From positions 4,134,001 through 4,198,000 of the forward strand of contig JAVTVX010000035.1 in assembly GCA_033439265.1 (NCBI GenBank): a DNA stretch of 64,000 nt, read 5' to 3'. The notes beneath the pieces are model-generated. The model was not told where the DNA came from, made no database searches, and saw only the letters and a program-made list of their open reading frames with translations. The stretch is from Dillenia suffruticosa. Lineage: Eukaryota; Streptophyta; Magnoliopsida; Dilleniales; Dilleniaceae. Numbering within the stretch: the first letter of the stretch is position 1; the number at the start of each line of letters is the position of its first letter. The translations under genes and the position numbers were made by a program. Below, piece by piece: positions 11,701-23,394 of the stretch.

Positions 11701-14700
11701 AGACAAAGTAACTAACAAGTACTTCTTGACGTACTCTTTAGGCAGTACACAACAAAAAATTGGAGTCTCCCAAGAAGTTCCTTAACACTATGCTTAGAAC
11801 CAAATGATCGAAGAGTTCAATTCATTGAAATGAATTTAATTGTGGAGTTCATTTACAAATAAATCCTACGCTTGAAACTAAAGAGTAAAATGTGAAATCC
11901 ATTGTCGCTTGAAACAACAAAAAGAAACGAACTATTGTAGAGTTCATTTGCAAATTAAAAGTTCTTTCTCTCCTAAGATAATATGGTAATTAAAAAGGAA
12001 TTTTAGGTGGACCAACAAATTTTGGTGGAGTTTATTTGCAAATTTCAGCTCTCTCTCTCTCTCTCTGGAAATCTGTACTGTAAAGTTCAAAATGAACCTG
12101 GTTCCAAGCAACAAAACCTTAGGAAATGATCTCCACATATTTTGCAGAGTTCATATAGTTCCAAGAACAACCGAACAGTTTAAGATGCTTTATATGCAAC
12201 TTGGGGCTGTAAAATTGCATTCTGGCTAGAATGCAATAAGGAACATATGCTGGTACACAGAATTCTAAACCATTCTGCAAATGCTACAACTGTTAAAAGA
12301 TTAATAGAATTTCTTATCTCATGAAACTCTTATAAAAAGAGAAAGAGAAATTCCAAAATTCAATGGATAACATTTGTACCATTTATGCACTTCAGAAGCT
12401 ATCAGTATTTGCTTAAATTTTAAATAATTACACTAACTCTTGGAAATGTTGAATTTACACCTATATTTGCACAAAGCCATTTGCAATTGTTCAACACTAC
12501 CAACATTGCCTCTGAAGTCTATTTACGATGTTAGAAATGGTACTAAGAGAATATTCTAGGGCCAGTTGCCCTATTGGTATCACAATATCAAGCTATTAAC
12601 CGAGATAACCTTCTCGGTTGCATAGGAAACATAGCTAAATATGTAAGTCACAAAAAAACATAAATTACAGAAACTAAGTAAAAAATTGCCCCTTTGCTAA
12701 CCATATCCCTAGATTATGATCGAATTTATGTATCCATTTCCCCATGAAAATTATCCAACTTCTTCACAAAATCCCCAAACTGATGAATTGAGAATAAATA
12801 GATCCTCGATTCTTTTATTAAATCAATATACTTATGATATATATCTATTAACTTTTATTTATTTTTATTTTATTTTTCTCTCATTTTATTTTCTTTATTT
12901 TCTTTTCCTTTTTATTTATTTTTATCTATATATATTTTATTCTTGTTTTTCTCTTTTTCTATCTTATATAAATTTGTCTCTCAAATGGCCGACTCCAAAT
13001 TTTGGGAATAAGGCTCGATTTGTTGTTGTTGTACTAAAGCATGTTGCCAAAGACCTAAAACTAGATTGTTGCCACAATGTGCATGCCACGGAGGACAAAA
13101 TGAAAATGGAAAAGCACAAACTGACAAAAATATAACTATGTCCTGCCACAATGATTATTTCAGCAATATGAGTATTATAAAATTCATGCCATTTAACCAC
13201 GCAACCCAGAATTAATTGTGTGATTTTCCACACAATATAAGCAACAGTTCAGTAGTTTTAGGTTCACTCAGCCATTTCTTATTCCCAAAACAGAGTTCAA
13301 AATCTTGAAATACAAATTTGTCTATGCAAGCTTAAGCATTAAAAGAGACCTGTATGACCAGTCAAGGATAGGATTCACTCTCATGAAAGGAGGCCACCCA
13401 GGGGAACTTGGGGTAAACTGCTCCTGGCCTACCTGCAGACAATGAACATGTTAACCCCCACCAGCGCCTCTTTAGGAACCACTTAAAGTAAAACAAAAGC
13501 ATATTGGCGACACAATAAAGCAACTGCCGCTGTAGATCTCAAGTAGGAAAAATTCAATCCAATATGAATGTTACAACCACATAAAAAAAAAAAACTGTAA
13601 GAAGAGACAATTATATACCGCAGTAGGATCACCAATTCGAACACCAAGAAAAATTGCCCTAATTGGTTTGGCCTTCAATAATGCCTCCAAGCCAGACTTG
13701 AAATCTGTGCGTATTATGTCCAATTGCAAATTGTAGCTGCACAAGGTAATGGGGTGTGAAAAAGGAATCCAGATTCAGTAGCATGTATTGTGGTCAATCT
13801 TTGTGTAAAAAGAATCTCCCCATGAAAACAACCAAAACAAAGAAAAGTGATCTAGAGATGAGATTTCTTACGTGATTGCTGTTCCATAGGTAAATGAGTT
13901 TATTTCTGGAAAAGCAGAAGCACTCTCAAAATAAATCGTTCGGATGGGAAATATGGATTCATGATCCACAAAATCGCCATTGGAACAACATTGTTTCTCT
14001 TTATGCAAAACATAGCCAGCCCTAAGCAGGTGCAACAAAACCTACAAATCAAGTTTATGATATGTCACAACAAGACAGTACCATGACAAGGCCTACTCAA
14101 AACAAGTCTATACAACACTTACAGTGGAGTCCTTTCCTCCATTAAAACTGAAGGCTACCTCTTCAATCCTGTTCAGTAAATTATCACTATAAGCTACTCG
14201 TGTGCAACAAACAAGCATGAGAAAGTATACAATTCATGAATTGAAATGAAATTTACATTCTATCTGTTTTTGTGGTAGCTTGCTAATAGCATAGTTGATC
14301 AAAGAAAAGTATGATGAGATGGCAATCTACAACTAACTTATTCAGTCCTAGAAATTAATCTGAAATTCCTACAATCTTCAAGAAAGCTCAACTTCATTTT
14401 GCTGCTACAAAGCAGATAAATGGACTTTTTTCTTTGTCCAGCCAGAGGGTCAACATGACAAACATGAGTTTTAGCGAAGCAGAACAAGAGGGTAAGGTTA
14501 CATACAATTGGAAAAACAATGGATAAAGGTTATTAAAAGAGCTACAGAATGGGGATTGTGAAAGTTGCAAGAAAAATTCAGGGTTTGTATTTTGAAGAGA
14601 TTTAAAGTTGTCAATATTCAAAGAACACTTGGTGGATGAAATTTTGCACAAGATTCAAGGAATTTTTAACCAGTAAGCATGCAAGGATCAGTTAAGAAGA

Positions 14701-17700
14701 AGAAGACACCAAGACTATGAAAGCCAATGCAAACTTTCCGTGAACACCAATAACCAAACCCTGAACTCTTTCTTGAAATAACCAAAATCTGAACTCTCAT
14801 TTACAAGGAGATGTCTATAACCACAAAATACTGTGATGACATACCCAAAACTATTAAAACTAGCTCTCTCAATGTTAATACATAATAAGACCCAAATGCA
14901 CTTTTATGGAAACTTTGTAAGATCTGAACCTAAAAGGACTCTTAAATTGGCCCAGATTGGAACCCGAATGAAGAGCCAAGAGTGTCCACTCAATGTCAAA
15001 AGTCCATAATCTGTGTCTTTCAAACGATAAAAAGAGGTTAGTTGATGGTCTTTTTTAGCATGTCAATGTCTTATCAGAATTAAGAGTAGTCTTATTATAA
15101 TTATAGAGTGCATTGAGTATAATCAGCAAAAAGTATTTTATTACACAAAACAAGATGAAGGAAAATGAAATCAGGGGGTACAGAAAGCTTTTGCAAGAGT
15201 TGTATGGCTTAGGGAAAATATTCATGAAAGTGGTACCATTTCTAGAAAACATCTCAATATCATATTCTCAATTCCCAAAAACCCAACTCCTCTAAAAACT
15301 GAAAAAGACTGAAAGCCAGAAGATTATTTAAATTTCAGCAGTCTTCTTTTTGTTTGTCAACTTCATCCATAATGACTATATTCAATATCTCCAAACAAAG
15401 ATTTTATGAGTTTATGCCGGTTTAGTAATCGAAATACAAGTTAATACACAAAAGTATACATTTTTTTTTTGGGTAGTTCAAGACAAAAGATGTCAATGAA
15501 AGAGCCTTAATTCCTATTAAAAGAAAAATGAAATGCCATAAGTCACTTTTAAGGTGTCTAAAGCAAGCAGTAGCTGCCATTGTAACTCAGTAAGAGATTG
15601 GACAGATTTACACAAAATAAGAAATAAGAAGCTGATAAAACAAAGTTCTGAATAACAACGGCATTTAATCACCTACTTGACATTGTGAATTTACTCTTCT
15701 CTCCTCCTCAAATGAAATTTGGGGGAATACCTACTTTTTTGTCCTTGATAGGCTACGGAAAAGGATTTTCTAGGTAGAAGATAGTCCTAAATGGATGCGT
15801 TCTCTGACATAAGCTTTTGGAATGACCTCCAATCATGGTGTGATGATTAGTGATACAAGGGGATGGAACAGCCCAACATTCTAGGTAAAAGTTATGCACA
15901 AGACTGATGTTCCATTTCCAGCAAAGGGAACTTTCTTCTGACAATGCTCCAAAATGAGGGATTATAGCCATAGATACTGTCAAAAGTATTGGTGGAAATT
16001 TTTGGTGATGTGAATCATGGGTGTAAAAGATGTAGCAGACCCAGGCCCTTCCCAAGGGGTCCCACAAAATGCAGTCATGCAGGGAGTTCCGGGCACTGTT
16101 GTTTCTTTGAGAGAAAAACTATATCATGATCCGATTTTCATAAAGTTCCACTCCTAGAGAATATATAGAAAATTCAAGACTTCATACTTTTTATTATGGG
16201 ATTCCACACGGCAAAAAATAGTCCTAATTGTTTTCAACAATTCTTTCCCTAACATGCTATTTTTGTCCAAAATTTTCCCCAAGGCCTTTCTAGGCAGCAA
16301 TAAATGTTGACTAACAGTCATCCCTTGATGCAGGATCAGCTAATAGAACAAGACAGAGCATAAAAGAGCCTGATCGCATCTAAACTTTTCTCTGAATCTT
16401 GTTGCAGAACTCCTGAAGTGCGAGTAGCTATTGCAAACATGACCATGTTGAAAGGAAGACTTACAAAGAATTTGAACTTTAAGCAAGAGCTGCTTTTTTA
16501 AAGTTCCAAAGGTAGCATAACTGAATAAGATGTCCTTACCGAGCGAGTCACTACATTATTGCAGACTCATTGAGAAAGAAGCATAGGTTTACCGAGAACT
16601 GGCCCTTTTGCTCAATCATCACCTCTTTACCGTTCCCCTGTTTCTTTCCTAAGTCATTCAAAAGGTCTCCTTTCATAGTTCTTATTCTCTTTACACCATT
16701 AATTCACTCATTAGCACTTGTTCCAAAATGAGGAAGCGAGAACTGAAATTTCAAGAACAAGATTGAGAATTTACCCTACAAGAATGCTTTCTTTCAAAAG
16801 TCTAGTGGTATATACAAATCCATCACACTCGAATAGTCCAAAATTTTCATCCACAAAACTGAAATGCATTGTCACAAATTATGCTTCACCACGTTGGAAG
16901 CCCCCACAATAAAAACGTAAAGTTTCAAACTACAACGCTTTATGCAGAAAATACAACATGTAAAGTAGCTTCCAGCAATAGCAACAAACTTGATTTGTTT
17001 GGGGAATCTACCACTTAACAGGAAGTTGGGGCTCCTATGGTAACTGAACCAACATAATCACAGAAATGACATTATTTCCTTCCTGCCCAACACTCAAAAC
17101 CTTTGCCACTTAAAAAAAAAAAAAATATATATATATATATATATATCTAATTCCACGACCCCGAAAAAGCCCACGACGCGTGATAGATGACATTTTAAGC
17201 ATCTCAGAAGCAATCAAGAACTGAAATGGAATGTGTCAGCTATTGAATCTATTCACAAAGAATCAAGCCGTTTATGATGTCCATATACGACGATCTGCAT
17301 CTTATCCACTTCGAAAAATATAAATGCCGTCTGGAATTAACTCTAAAAGTCTATTTATCGACATGATATACAGAATGGGATCACTGGTCACTTTACTCGG
17401 CCAAAATCTACCCCATAATAAATTCCAAGACACCACATTATTCCATATTGGGCTATCAAATTGGTTAACTGGCGATGCACATTCTCTTTTCGGAACCCAC
17501 AAAAGTGACACAGTACCAATCAAGACAAAAGATTAAATCTCTCTCAAGACAGGAACCTTCTAGAGGTCAAAATTATTGAACAGATTCTGTCTGTTGATAT
17601 GCATAAACAAATTCCAACCTACATATTGCAAATCAATGTCACCGAAAAAAAAAAAAGAAAAAGAAAACCAGAGATGAAAATTACATCAAAATTCAAAGAG

Positions 17701-18195
17701 AAAACCATCAAAATTATATCAAATTCAAACCCAAGAAAACTCTAAAAACCCAGAAACTAAAATACCCATTACACAAAACACGACCAAAAAAAAAAATGTA
17801 GAGAACAATTCAGTCAGTAGACATGCATGAACAAATTTCATCATACATTTTCAGAATTTCGAAACCCATTACAATGCAGCCACAAAAATCAGTCCAGATA
17901 GAAAAATTCAAGAATTCGATGGGAAATTGAAATCAAGAAAATAAAGACAAACCTAAAAAAATTACGTCAAATTCAGAACAAGTAAGCTTTAAAAAAAAAA
18001 CCAAAAACTAAAACCCCCATTAACCAAAACCCAATAAAAATAGTGAGAAAAAGAAAACACCCGAAAAAGCAGTAAAGGGGTAAAAGAATCTCACGAGTAA
18101 AGAGCAAGAGCTCTCTGAATGACATAGATGGCGTTGTTGTACTTGGTCTTGAGTCTCTTATCATCACACTCGCGAATTGCTTTATCAATCTCCAT
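5730..18195 (-). CDS. FAD synthetase: PAPS-reductase-like plus molybdopterin-binding-like domains
   Basis: Sixteen exons: 18195-18095, 14168-14123, 14041-13872, 13736-13619, 13432-13350, 11386-11327, 10838-10596, 9663-9567, 9157-9107, 8840-8760, 8210-8139, 7298-7236, 6608-6456, 6125-6068, 5975-5923 and 5819-5730. They join in frame to 1539 nt, 512 residues. The enzyme adenylates FMN to FAD, as FLAD1 and FAD1 do. Residues 41-49, SFNGGKDST, are the pyrophosphate-binding loop of the PAPS-reductase-like domain; [11 protein letters not shown] and [11 protein letters not shown] are also family blocks. From about 265 a second domain begins: GDEIL (270-274) followed by [16 protein letters not shown], and [11 protein letters not shown] (328-338), as in MoCF/MPT-binding proteins. 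The protein opens [12 protein letters not shown], as in Arabidopsis At5g03430 (from memory). All donors are GT; the oddest are GTGCGT (exon 10) and GTCTCT (exon 5). Intron 1 is about 3.9 kb. Confidence 0.92.
6664..6716. repeat. Two-copy 29-bp tandem repeat
   Basis: CACATGTATGACATGTATAT plus ATGC occurs at 6664-6687 and again at 6693-6716. Each unit contains the palindrome ACATGT. It lies in intron 12 of the FAD synthetase gene. Confidence 0.8.
10421..10527. repeat. Short direct duplication in FAD synthetase intron 7
   Basis: TTTTGAGCCCATAATTTCA followed by a near-identical TTCAAG block occurs twice, about 76 bp apart, in the intron between exons 8 and 7, close to exon 7. It is non-coding and of unknown origin. 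Confidence 0.6.
12850..13034 (+). mobile_element. 3' end fragment of the same LINE family, copy 2
   Basis: A plus-strand T-rich spacer (TTTATTTATTTTTATT type) is followed by CTCAAATGGCCGACTCCAAA, TTTTGGGAATAAGGCTCG and a TTTGTTGTTGTTG tail ending near 13033. This matches, block for block, the minus-strand 3' end of copy 1 at 1573-1740, so the two are 5'-truncated members of one family. This copy sits in intron 5 of the FAD synthetase gene, antisense to it, and is less decayed at its tail than copy 1. Confidence 0.75.
14169..18094. other. Large intron 1 of the FAD synthetase gene
   Basis: About 3.9 kb between coding exons 1 and 2, bounded by GTGAGA and CAG. It holds an AT microsatellite near 17126-17145 and an unassigned stretch at 15753-16067 whose minus strand is open for 104 codons without family resemblance I recognise. 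I see no other gene in it. Confidence 0.6.
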
Positions 18196-19020
18196 CTCTA
18201 AATCGAATTCTGAGCAGAGAGAGAGAAGGAAAATGAATTTGAGGGTCCTGAGTGTGGGTGGGGTGGTTTGGGGGTTTATTTATAAGTGCATCAGAATCTG
18301 AACAAATGTATAAAGAGTTATTCTGTGAGGAAAGGAGAGGATACAGACCAGAGACAGAGAGACAGAGAGACGAGAGACGAAAGACGAGAGAGGAGACAGA
18401 AACGAGAGGTTGTGGCACACACTGTTTATCAATCGAGAATGTGGAAGAACAAATTTGACATTTTTGTTTTCTTTTTCGGCGCTTTGGAATGGAACAAATA
18501 TTTTGTTGGGTCCCAGTCCCGGTCCCGGTTGGGTGCTTGGGCTGAGATATTTAGTAGGGGAAATGCTTGCTTGCCATTTTAACTTCCAATAGTTTTGCCT
18601 AGGGTTTTGGTTTGTCCTTTTTGTTAAGAAAGAATAGTCTTTTAACTTGTTTCCTTTTTCTAAGGATGTATTAATTAATTTTTATTTTTATTATTAAGAA
18701 TTTTTTAACATAAAATAAAATAAGACATTTAGCTCATATTCCATCATAGTAATCAGAATTGAATTTTAATATCAATTATTTAATTTTAAATTTTAAAATG
18801 AATACCATTACCATCGTATATTTGATTTGAGAATTATTTAAATATTAATTTTATTTTTGATAAAAAATGTTTAAAATTTAATATTTTAAATTTTATTTCT
18901 TAATTAAAATTAAAATTAAAATTATCATTTATTTTATTTTCTTTAATTTTATTTTATAAATATTTTAATTAAAAAATAGAAACAAAAATGCACCGGAAAA
19001 ATCATTCTGACGATGGATAA
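18196..19020. promoter_or_regulatory. 5' flank of FAD synthetase gene
   Basis: Read on the minus strand, the first 220 bp upstream of the start are CT-rich (the GAGACAGAGAGAC tract at about 18340-18410 on the plus strand), typical of a plant 5' leader. Beyond about 18600 the DNA becomes very AT-rich, with nothing coding. No convincing TATA box was chosen. Confidence 0.4.
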
Positions 19021-19269
19021 TTAGCCAGCAATAACCGCTTTTTCACTTCTTAACAGCTCCTCGGGCATACCCGAAGATAATCGTCGTCCAAATACCAAAT
19101 TTCTTTCAAGAGCTTTATCAAACACTTGACGGGCATGGACAATTTTCTTTGAAACAGGGAACGCCCTCACTAAACCATTAACAACATGCAAATCTAAATC
19201 CAACCCAGATTTCAAAACATGGGTATGAACTTGTTTCGAACACGAAACCGAACCCAAGTTAGAACACAA
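19021..19269 (-). pseudogene. Pentatricopeptide repeat (PPR) gene fragment
   Basis: An 82-codon open frame contains CSNLGSVSCSKQVHTHVLKS, a VVNGLVRAF block and ARQVFDKALERN, which together match PLS-type PPR motifs of plant organelle RNA-editing or splicing factors. Whole PPR genes have hundreds of codons in repeats; here only about two repeats are present and the frame then loses similarity. It is best read as a relic. The sequence upstream on the minus strand (19270-19640) is less AT-rich but not recognisably PPR. Confidence 0.7.
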
Positions 19270-21920
19270 GTTGAGCCAAAACCCATCATTTCAGGTGACG
19301 ACGACTGATCGAAGGGGCGAACTGGAAATCGAAGACAGTGCGGTGAAATTGGCGACTCAACTCCTAAGCTGGTGATTCGAATTGGTAACTGAAGAACTCA
19401 ATCGACGGTAACAGTGAAATCTAATGCAAACACAGGTTGACTGGCGGTGAGTGAAGACTCGACGAGAATCGAAGGCGATCGGTGATGAAGGAGAGAGACG
19501 GTTTTCGAACAAGGAGGCGTCTGAATGGAAGGGCAAAAGATGTCGGTTCTTTTCCTTGGGTTTGCGACGTGGGTTTCAGTCGAAACCCAGGTTTTTAGTT
19601 GATTTCACGAAACCCACCATCTATGGTTTCCTTCCCGAACTTTAACTCCCAATCCATTAATCCATACAGTTTATATAGATTTCAATTCTATTCCTGATTC
19701 TCGTATCTTGAATCAAAGAACCCTAATTTGACTCCAAATTTAAAGATTTTTGAATGAGTAATCCAATGATCTGTCCTGAATAAATAAAGTTTAAGATAGA
19801 AAATCATATGATTATTATGAAAGTGCCTATACTATTTTCCAAACTACAACAATTCCATAGGCAATATGTTATTTTATAAAACAAAGTTATAATGATAATA
19901 ATTTCATAGTATTAGTGTTCGATAAAGTATGTCTAAAAAAATTATGGAAAGAATTGAATGTATATTTGGATAGGGTAATGAAATTTCCTTAGTAACATAT
20001 ATTTCCTTAAGAAAATGTCACGTAAATATTCATAATCGTGATCCAATAATCTCCATGCATTCTTCTAATATTTTTCTTGGACAACAGTGATTATGGGATG
20101 AAAAACTATATTAGACGGCCACTGGACTTATGATAGGTAATGGTAGGCGTTGTGTCGAAAATCACATTTAATAGCCACCAACGCAATGAATGCCTACATT
20201 TATAAAGAAAAGAATAATAGAAAGTTTCATAATTTCTTATTCGTGATAGCTTATTACATTATTCATTGGCATCGTCGTACCATGCCAACTGTGGCTTGAG
20301 GCTCTAGCCTCCTTCTGAAGGATGACAAATTAACCACAGAAGAAGGGGCAAAAGCAAGCAATTAACGAGGATATGGGTGTCCCCCATAATAAGAAATCTG
20401 TGAGGTATCATCACTACCTAATACCCATATGAGCATAGGTAGCTACAATTTACACAAAATTTTAAATTTGAGAGAAAAAGATAAAAGGGTAATAAGATGA
20501 CTAGACAAAAAATTGATTGTTTCTGATGTTGAATCAAGTATGATCAAGTGACTTTATCTGAAAAACAGTTTGGTTTATGCATGGAAAGTGATGCTTCCAT
20601 TTTAATCATTTCATCTGGGATGACCTTTTTCTTTCTTTCTTTCGTCTTTTTTTAATATATATATATATATATTACTAGTTGAAAAGAAAGAATGATGACA
20701 AGTGTATTCTTTTGATATTACCACAAGAATTTCTACCTTATTTTGACATAAATTATCATTAGAGAATTTCAGACCATGTACCTAAATTATCATAAACTTA
20801 TGGAGATCAAATGACTCGGAAACTCATATTACAAAAAGCCTGAGAAACTTCAAGGTCTGCCAATTCCAGTCGACCCATGCTAGGACGAGACAGAGTCCAT
20901 TACTTGTGTTTCTTGTTAACAAGCACAAGTTCCCTTTTGCTTCCACCACTGTCTCATCTTAGACCAAAGTCTTTCCATGGACTTTTCTTGGAGATGTTTT
21001 ACCACAAATCGAATAACTTATGGCTCCAATTCTGTTGGACATCCAAAATCTAAAATTCATTTTTCATCATTCAATTCCCTAAACTTCATGGTCACTCAAA
21101 AAGGTTCTGATGTGAAGTAGACCTGCCCAGCCAAAGGCCAATCACATGCTTGTCTAACACAAGCATAACCGAACAAAAAAGTGGATTTTCATAAAAAGAG
21201 TTGGCTGCTTTCTTAAGTTGCCAGAGTTTCGTGGCTGCCAATGTTGAAAAGTCCCCTGGTTGCTTGGTATTTTTCTTTAACATTGTAACCCTGAAAGTTC
21301 TCTAAAACTTGTAAGATTGGTTTGGGGATGGGGACGGGATGGGATTTGTCAGATTTAGACCTTGAATTCTCCCATTCAAGGTAGCATACACTTGGGAAAT
21401 TTTCAATTTTCTAAAAAATTCCCGTGACATTTTTCAGTAGTTATTATACAAATAAAAAATTTAGGTCAGACACTTCAAACCTTGAAACAATCAAGACCAT
21501 TGTTGGACAAGATTTTCCTACACTTAACATACACCCTCATCGCTGCACTTCCAGGAGATCTTTTCAATACTTTTTTCAATTTGAGTACGTCAGCCTTCTG
21601 CGAGGGCCATGTGAATGTCCTCGAACAAAATATGCAGCTTTGAGGGATCTTTTCAACACTTTCAGAGACACCAGAATATGCAAGAATCACAGAGAAGCCA
21701 AAATAGCTGAATAATCATTATTATAGTCATCTTGAAAGGAAATGACAATCTTCAAAAAACATAAGTTTACTTGCCTCTTAAATTTAGAGTTCTAACTGTG
21801 TAAACATCAGAGGAACAGAAAAACAAGTCACTCAATTAGAACTAATATTGTCAATTGGAAGACTTCCAGGGTATTATGGCCTGTGCAATGTATTGATTTC
21901 AAGCTTTGAATTCTCACTTC
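19270..21920. other. Intergenic region
   Basis: From 19270 to about 19640 base composition is more even, with an open plus-strand frame that I do not recognise, possibly flanking DNA carried with the PPR fragment. From 19640 on it is AT-rich, with a (TA)n run near 20655-20672. The last few hundred bases belong to the 3' untranslated region of the Gag1-clamp gene. No further gene is supported. Confidence 0.4.
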
Positions 21921-23352
21921 CTAGTCATAGAGTGCTTCCTCATGCCAAATATCAACTAAAAAGTCCACCATCTCCTGCAAAGTTCATGCAATTAGACAGT
22001 GTTCAAAACATTGGCATAGAAAATGAGACCAGTTGATCCTTGATGGAAACTCACAGCTAACGGAATTGGTTGTTCAAAAGGTTCAGTTGACAGAAGCAAA
22101 TCCTCATAAGCGGTTGTCCAGCTGCAAGACATATTGGACGTAATTAGCAACAGGGACAGAAGCGATTATAAGGATCCTAAGAACTTAACTCAGATGATGG
22201 CATATTTCCATCAAGGACATGCTTGAAAGCCTTGTATGACCTCTAGCAGATTACAGTGCAGCAAATCAAAACCAACGCCGGCAGTCAAAGATGGAAATCT
22301 TACCTCATGACCGGATCCCTGGGCAATCTATGTGGCTTCTGTGATTGGTCGCCAACCCACTCTTTTCTCTTTTCATGCCAAGTGATTTCAGCTGCAAAGT
22401 AAGGTCATCCACGCTATACTCACCAAGATATTATAATATTTCAATTACAAATTAATGCAATCCATATAACAGAACAAGAGAAAGAAGCACTCCATGGAAG
22501 CACAAGAACTGTACTTTGTTCCCTTTACAATGCTTGATATCCAATAAGTGCCTGTTAAATGTGTGCACCGTGAGCCATAGACATGGTTCAGAATAAGGCA
22601 TTGTATACAATGCAGCAAGAGGAAGGAATAGGAGTTTTCAAGGGCACTGAGAAGCCTTACATGAACTTTCATGACTTTTGTTTTAAATAATTGTTTCTCC
22701 TTTTTTTTTTCTTTTCCCATAGGAGGATGTTCTCAAGTCCCAGTTTCATTATGTCTTTTGGGTCGTGAAGGGTGCATAGACTCATGCTTCTACTATATAT
22801 GTTTTTCTTCTTGTCTTATTCATAAAAAATTATCAAGTAGTCTGACTTTTTGTTTCATCCATATTTCTAGACTTTTTAGGATTCCAATACTCGTGCTTCC
22901 ATAACAATAACTTATGAAATCTACATTGCATCAGAAGACATAGGTATGCATTCTTTGTTTTACCAAGGATACAGTAAAAACCAAATTATACCAAACAGAT
23001 CCATAAAAACCCCTACGTCACACTTTAATGGGTTCACATGATTATGAAAACCTTTAATATGGTTGAAGAAGAAATTGATCCCATGCATGATGCCTGGCAT
23101 ACTACTAATAATCTGCTAAAAATCTACCAGAAAGGGCAGCTGTGAAGTTTTTAGATATTGTTGTAGTTAGAGGACTTCAAATCCAAGGTTGTGAGTCAAA
23201 CCAACTGAGATCAAAAGATAAAACATACCATGGTTCACGAAAACAGTATTACGAATGCCTTGCTCAGCAGACTTCTTATCCTCAACCTCAGTTTTGAGAC
23301 GTCCAGAATTGAACTTTTCATGGGAATGAGAATTGCTTCCATTGGTTTCCAT
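21921..23352 (-). CDS. Gag1-like clamp domain (DUF4050) protein
   Basis: Four coding exons: 23352-23229, 22391-22304, 22121-22055 and 21974-21921, giving 110 residues from the ATG at 23352. The C-terminal part is the DUF4050 signature: FVNHGAEITWHEKRKEWVG, then RLPRDPVMSWTTAYEDLL, then EPFEQPIPLA and the ending MVDFLVDIWHEEALYD. Function in plants is not established; the domain is named after a fungal protein. Splice sites are GTATG/CAG, GTAAGA/CAG and GTGAGT/CAG. The first exon is open from the acceptor at 23394 (KRQWSSFLDAMETN), so the true N-terminus may lie in an upstream exon I could not identify; a non-coding leader exon near 24360-24420 is possible. Neighbour order suits Arabidopsis chromosome 5 synteny. 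Confidence 0.8.
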
Positions 23353-23394
23353 TGCATCCAAGAAGGAAGACCATTGCCTTTTACCTGTGAAAAA

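Noticed and set aside
12716..13135. 139-codon plus-strand frame
   Set aside because: Mostly Phe/Tyr/Leu from the T-rich spacer of the LINE 3' end.
15753..16067. 104-codon minus-strand frame in FAD synthetase intron 1
   Set aside because: No recognisable domain, no splice consensus linking it, and the protein is complete without it.
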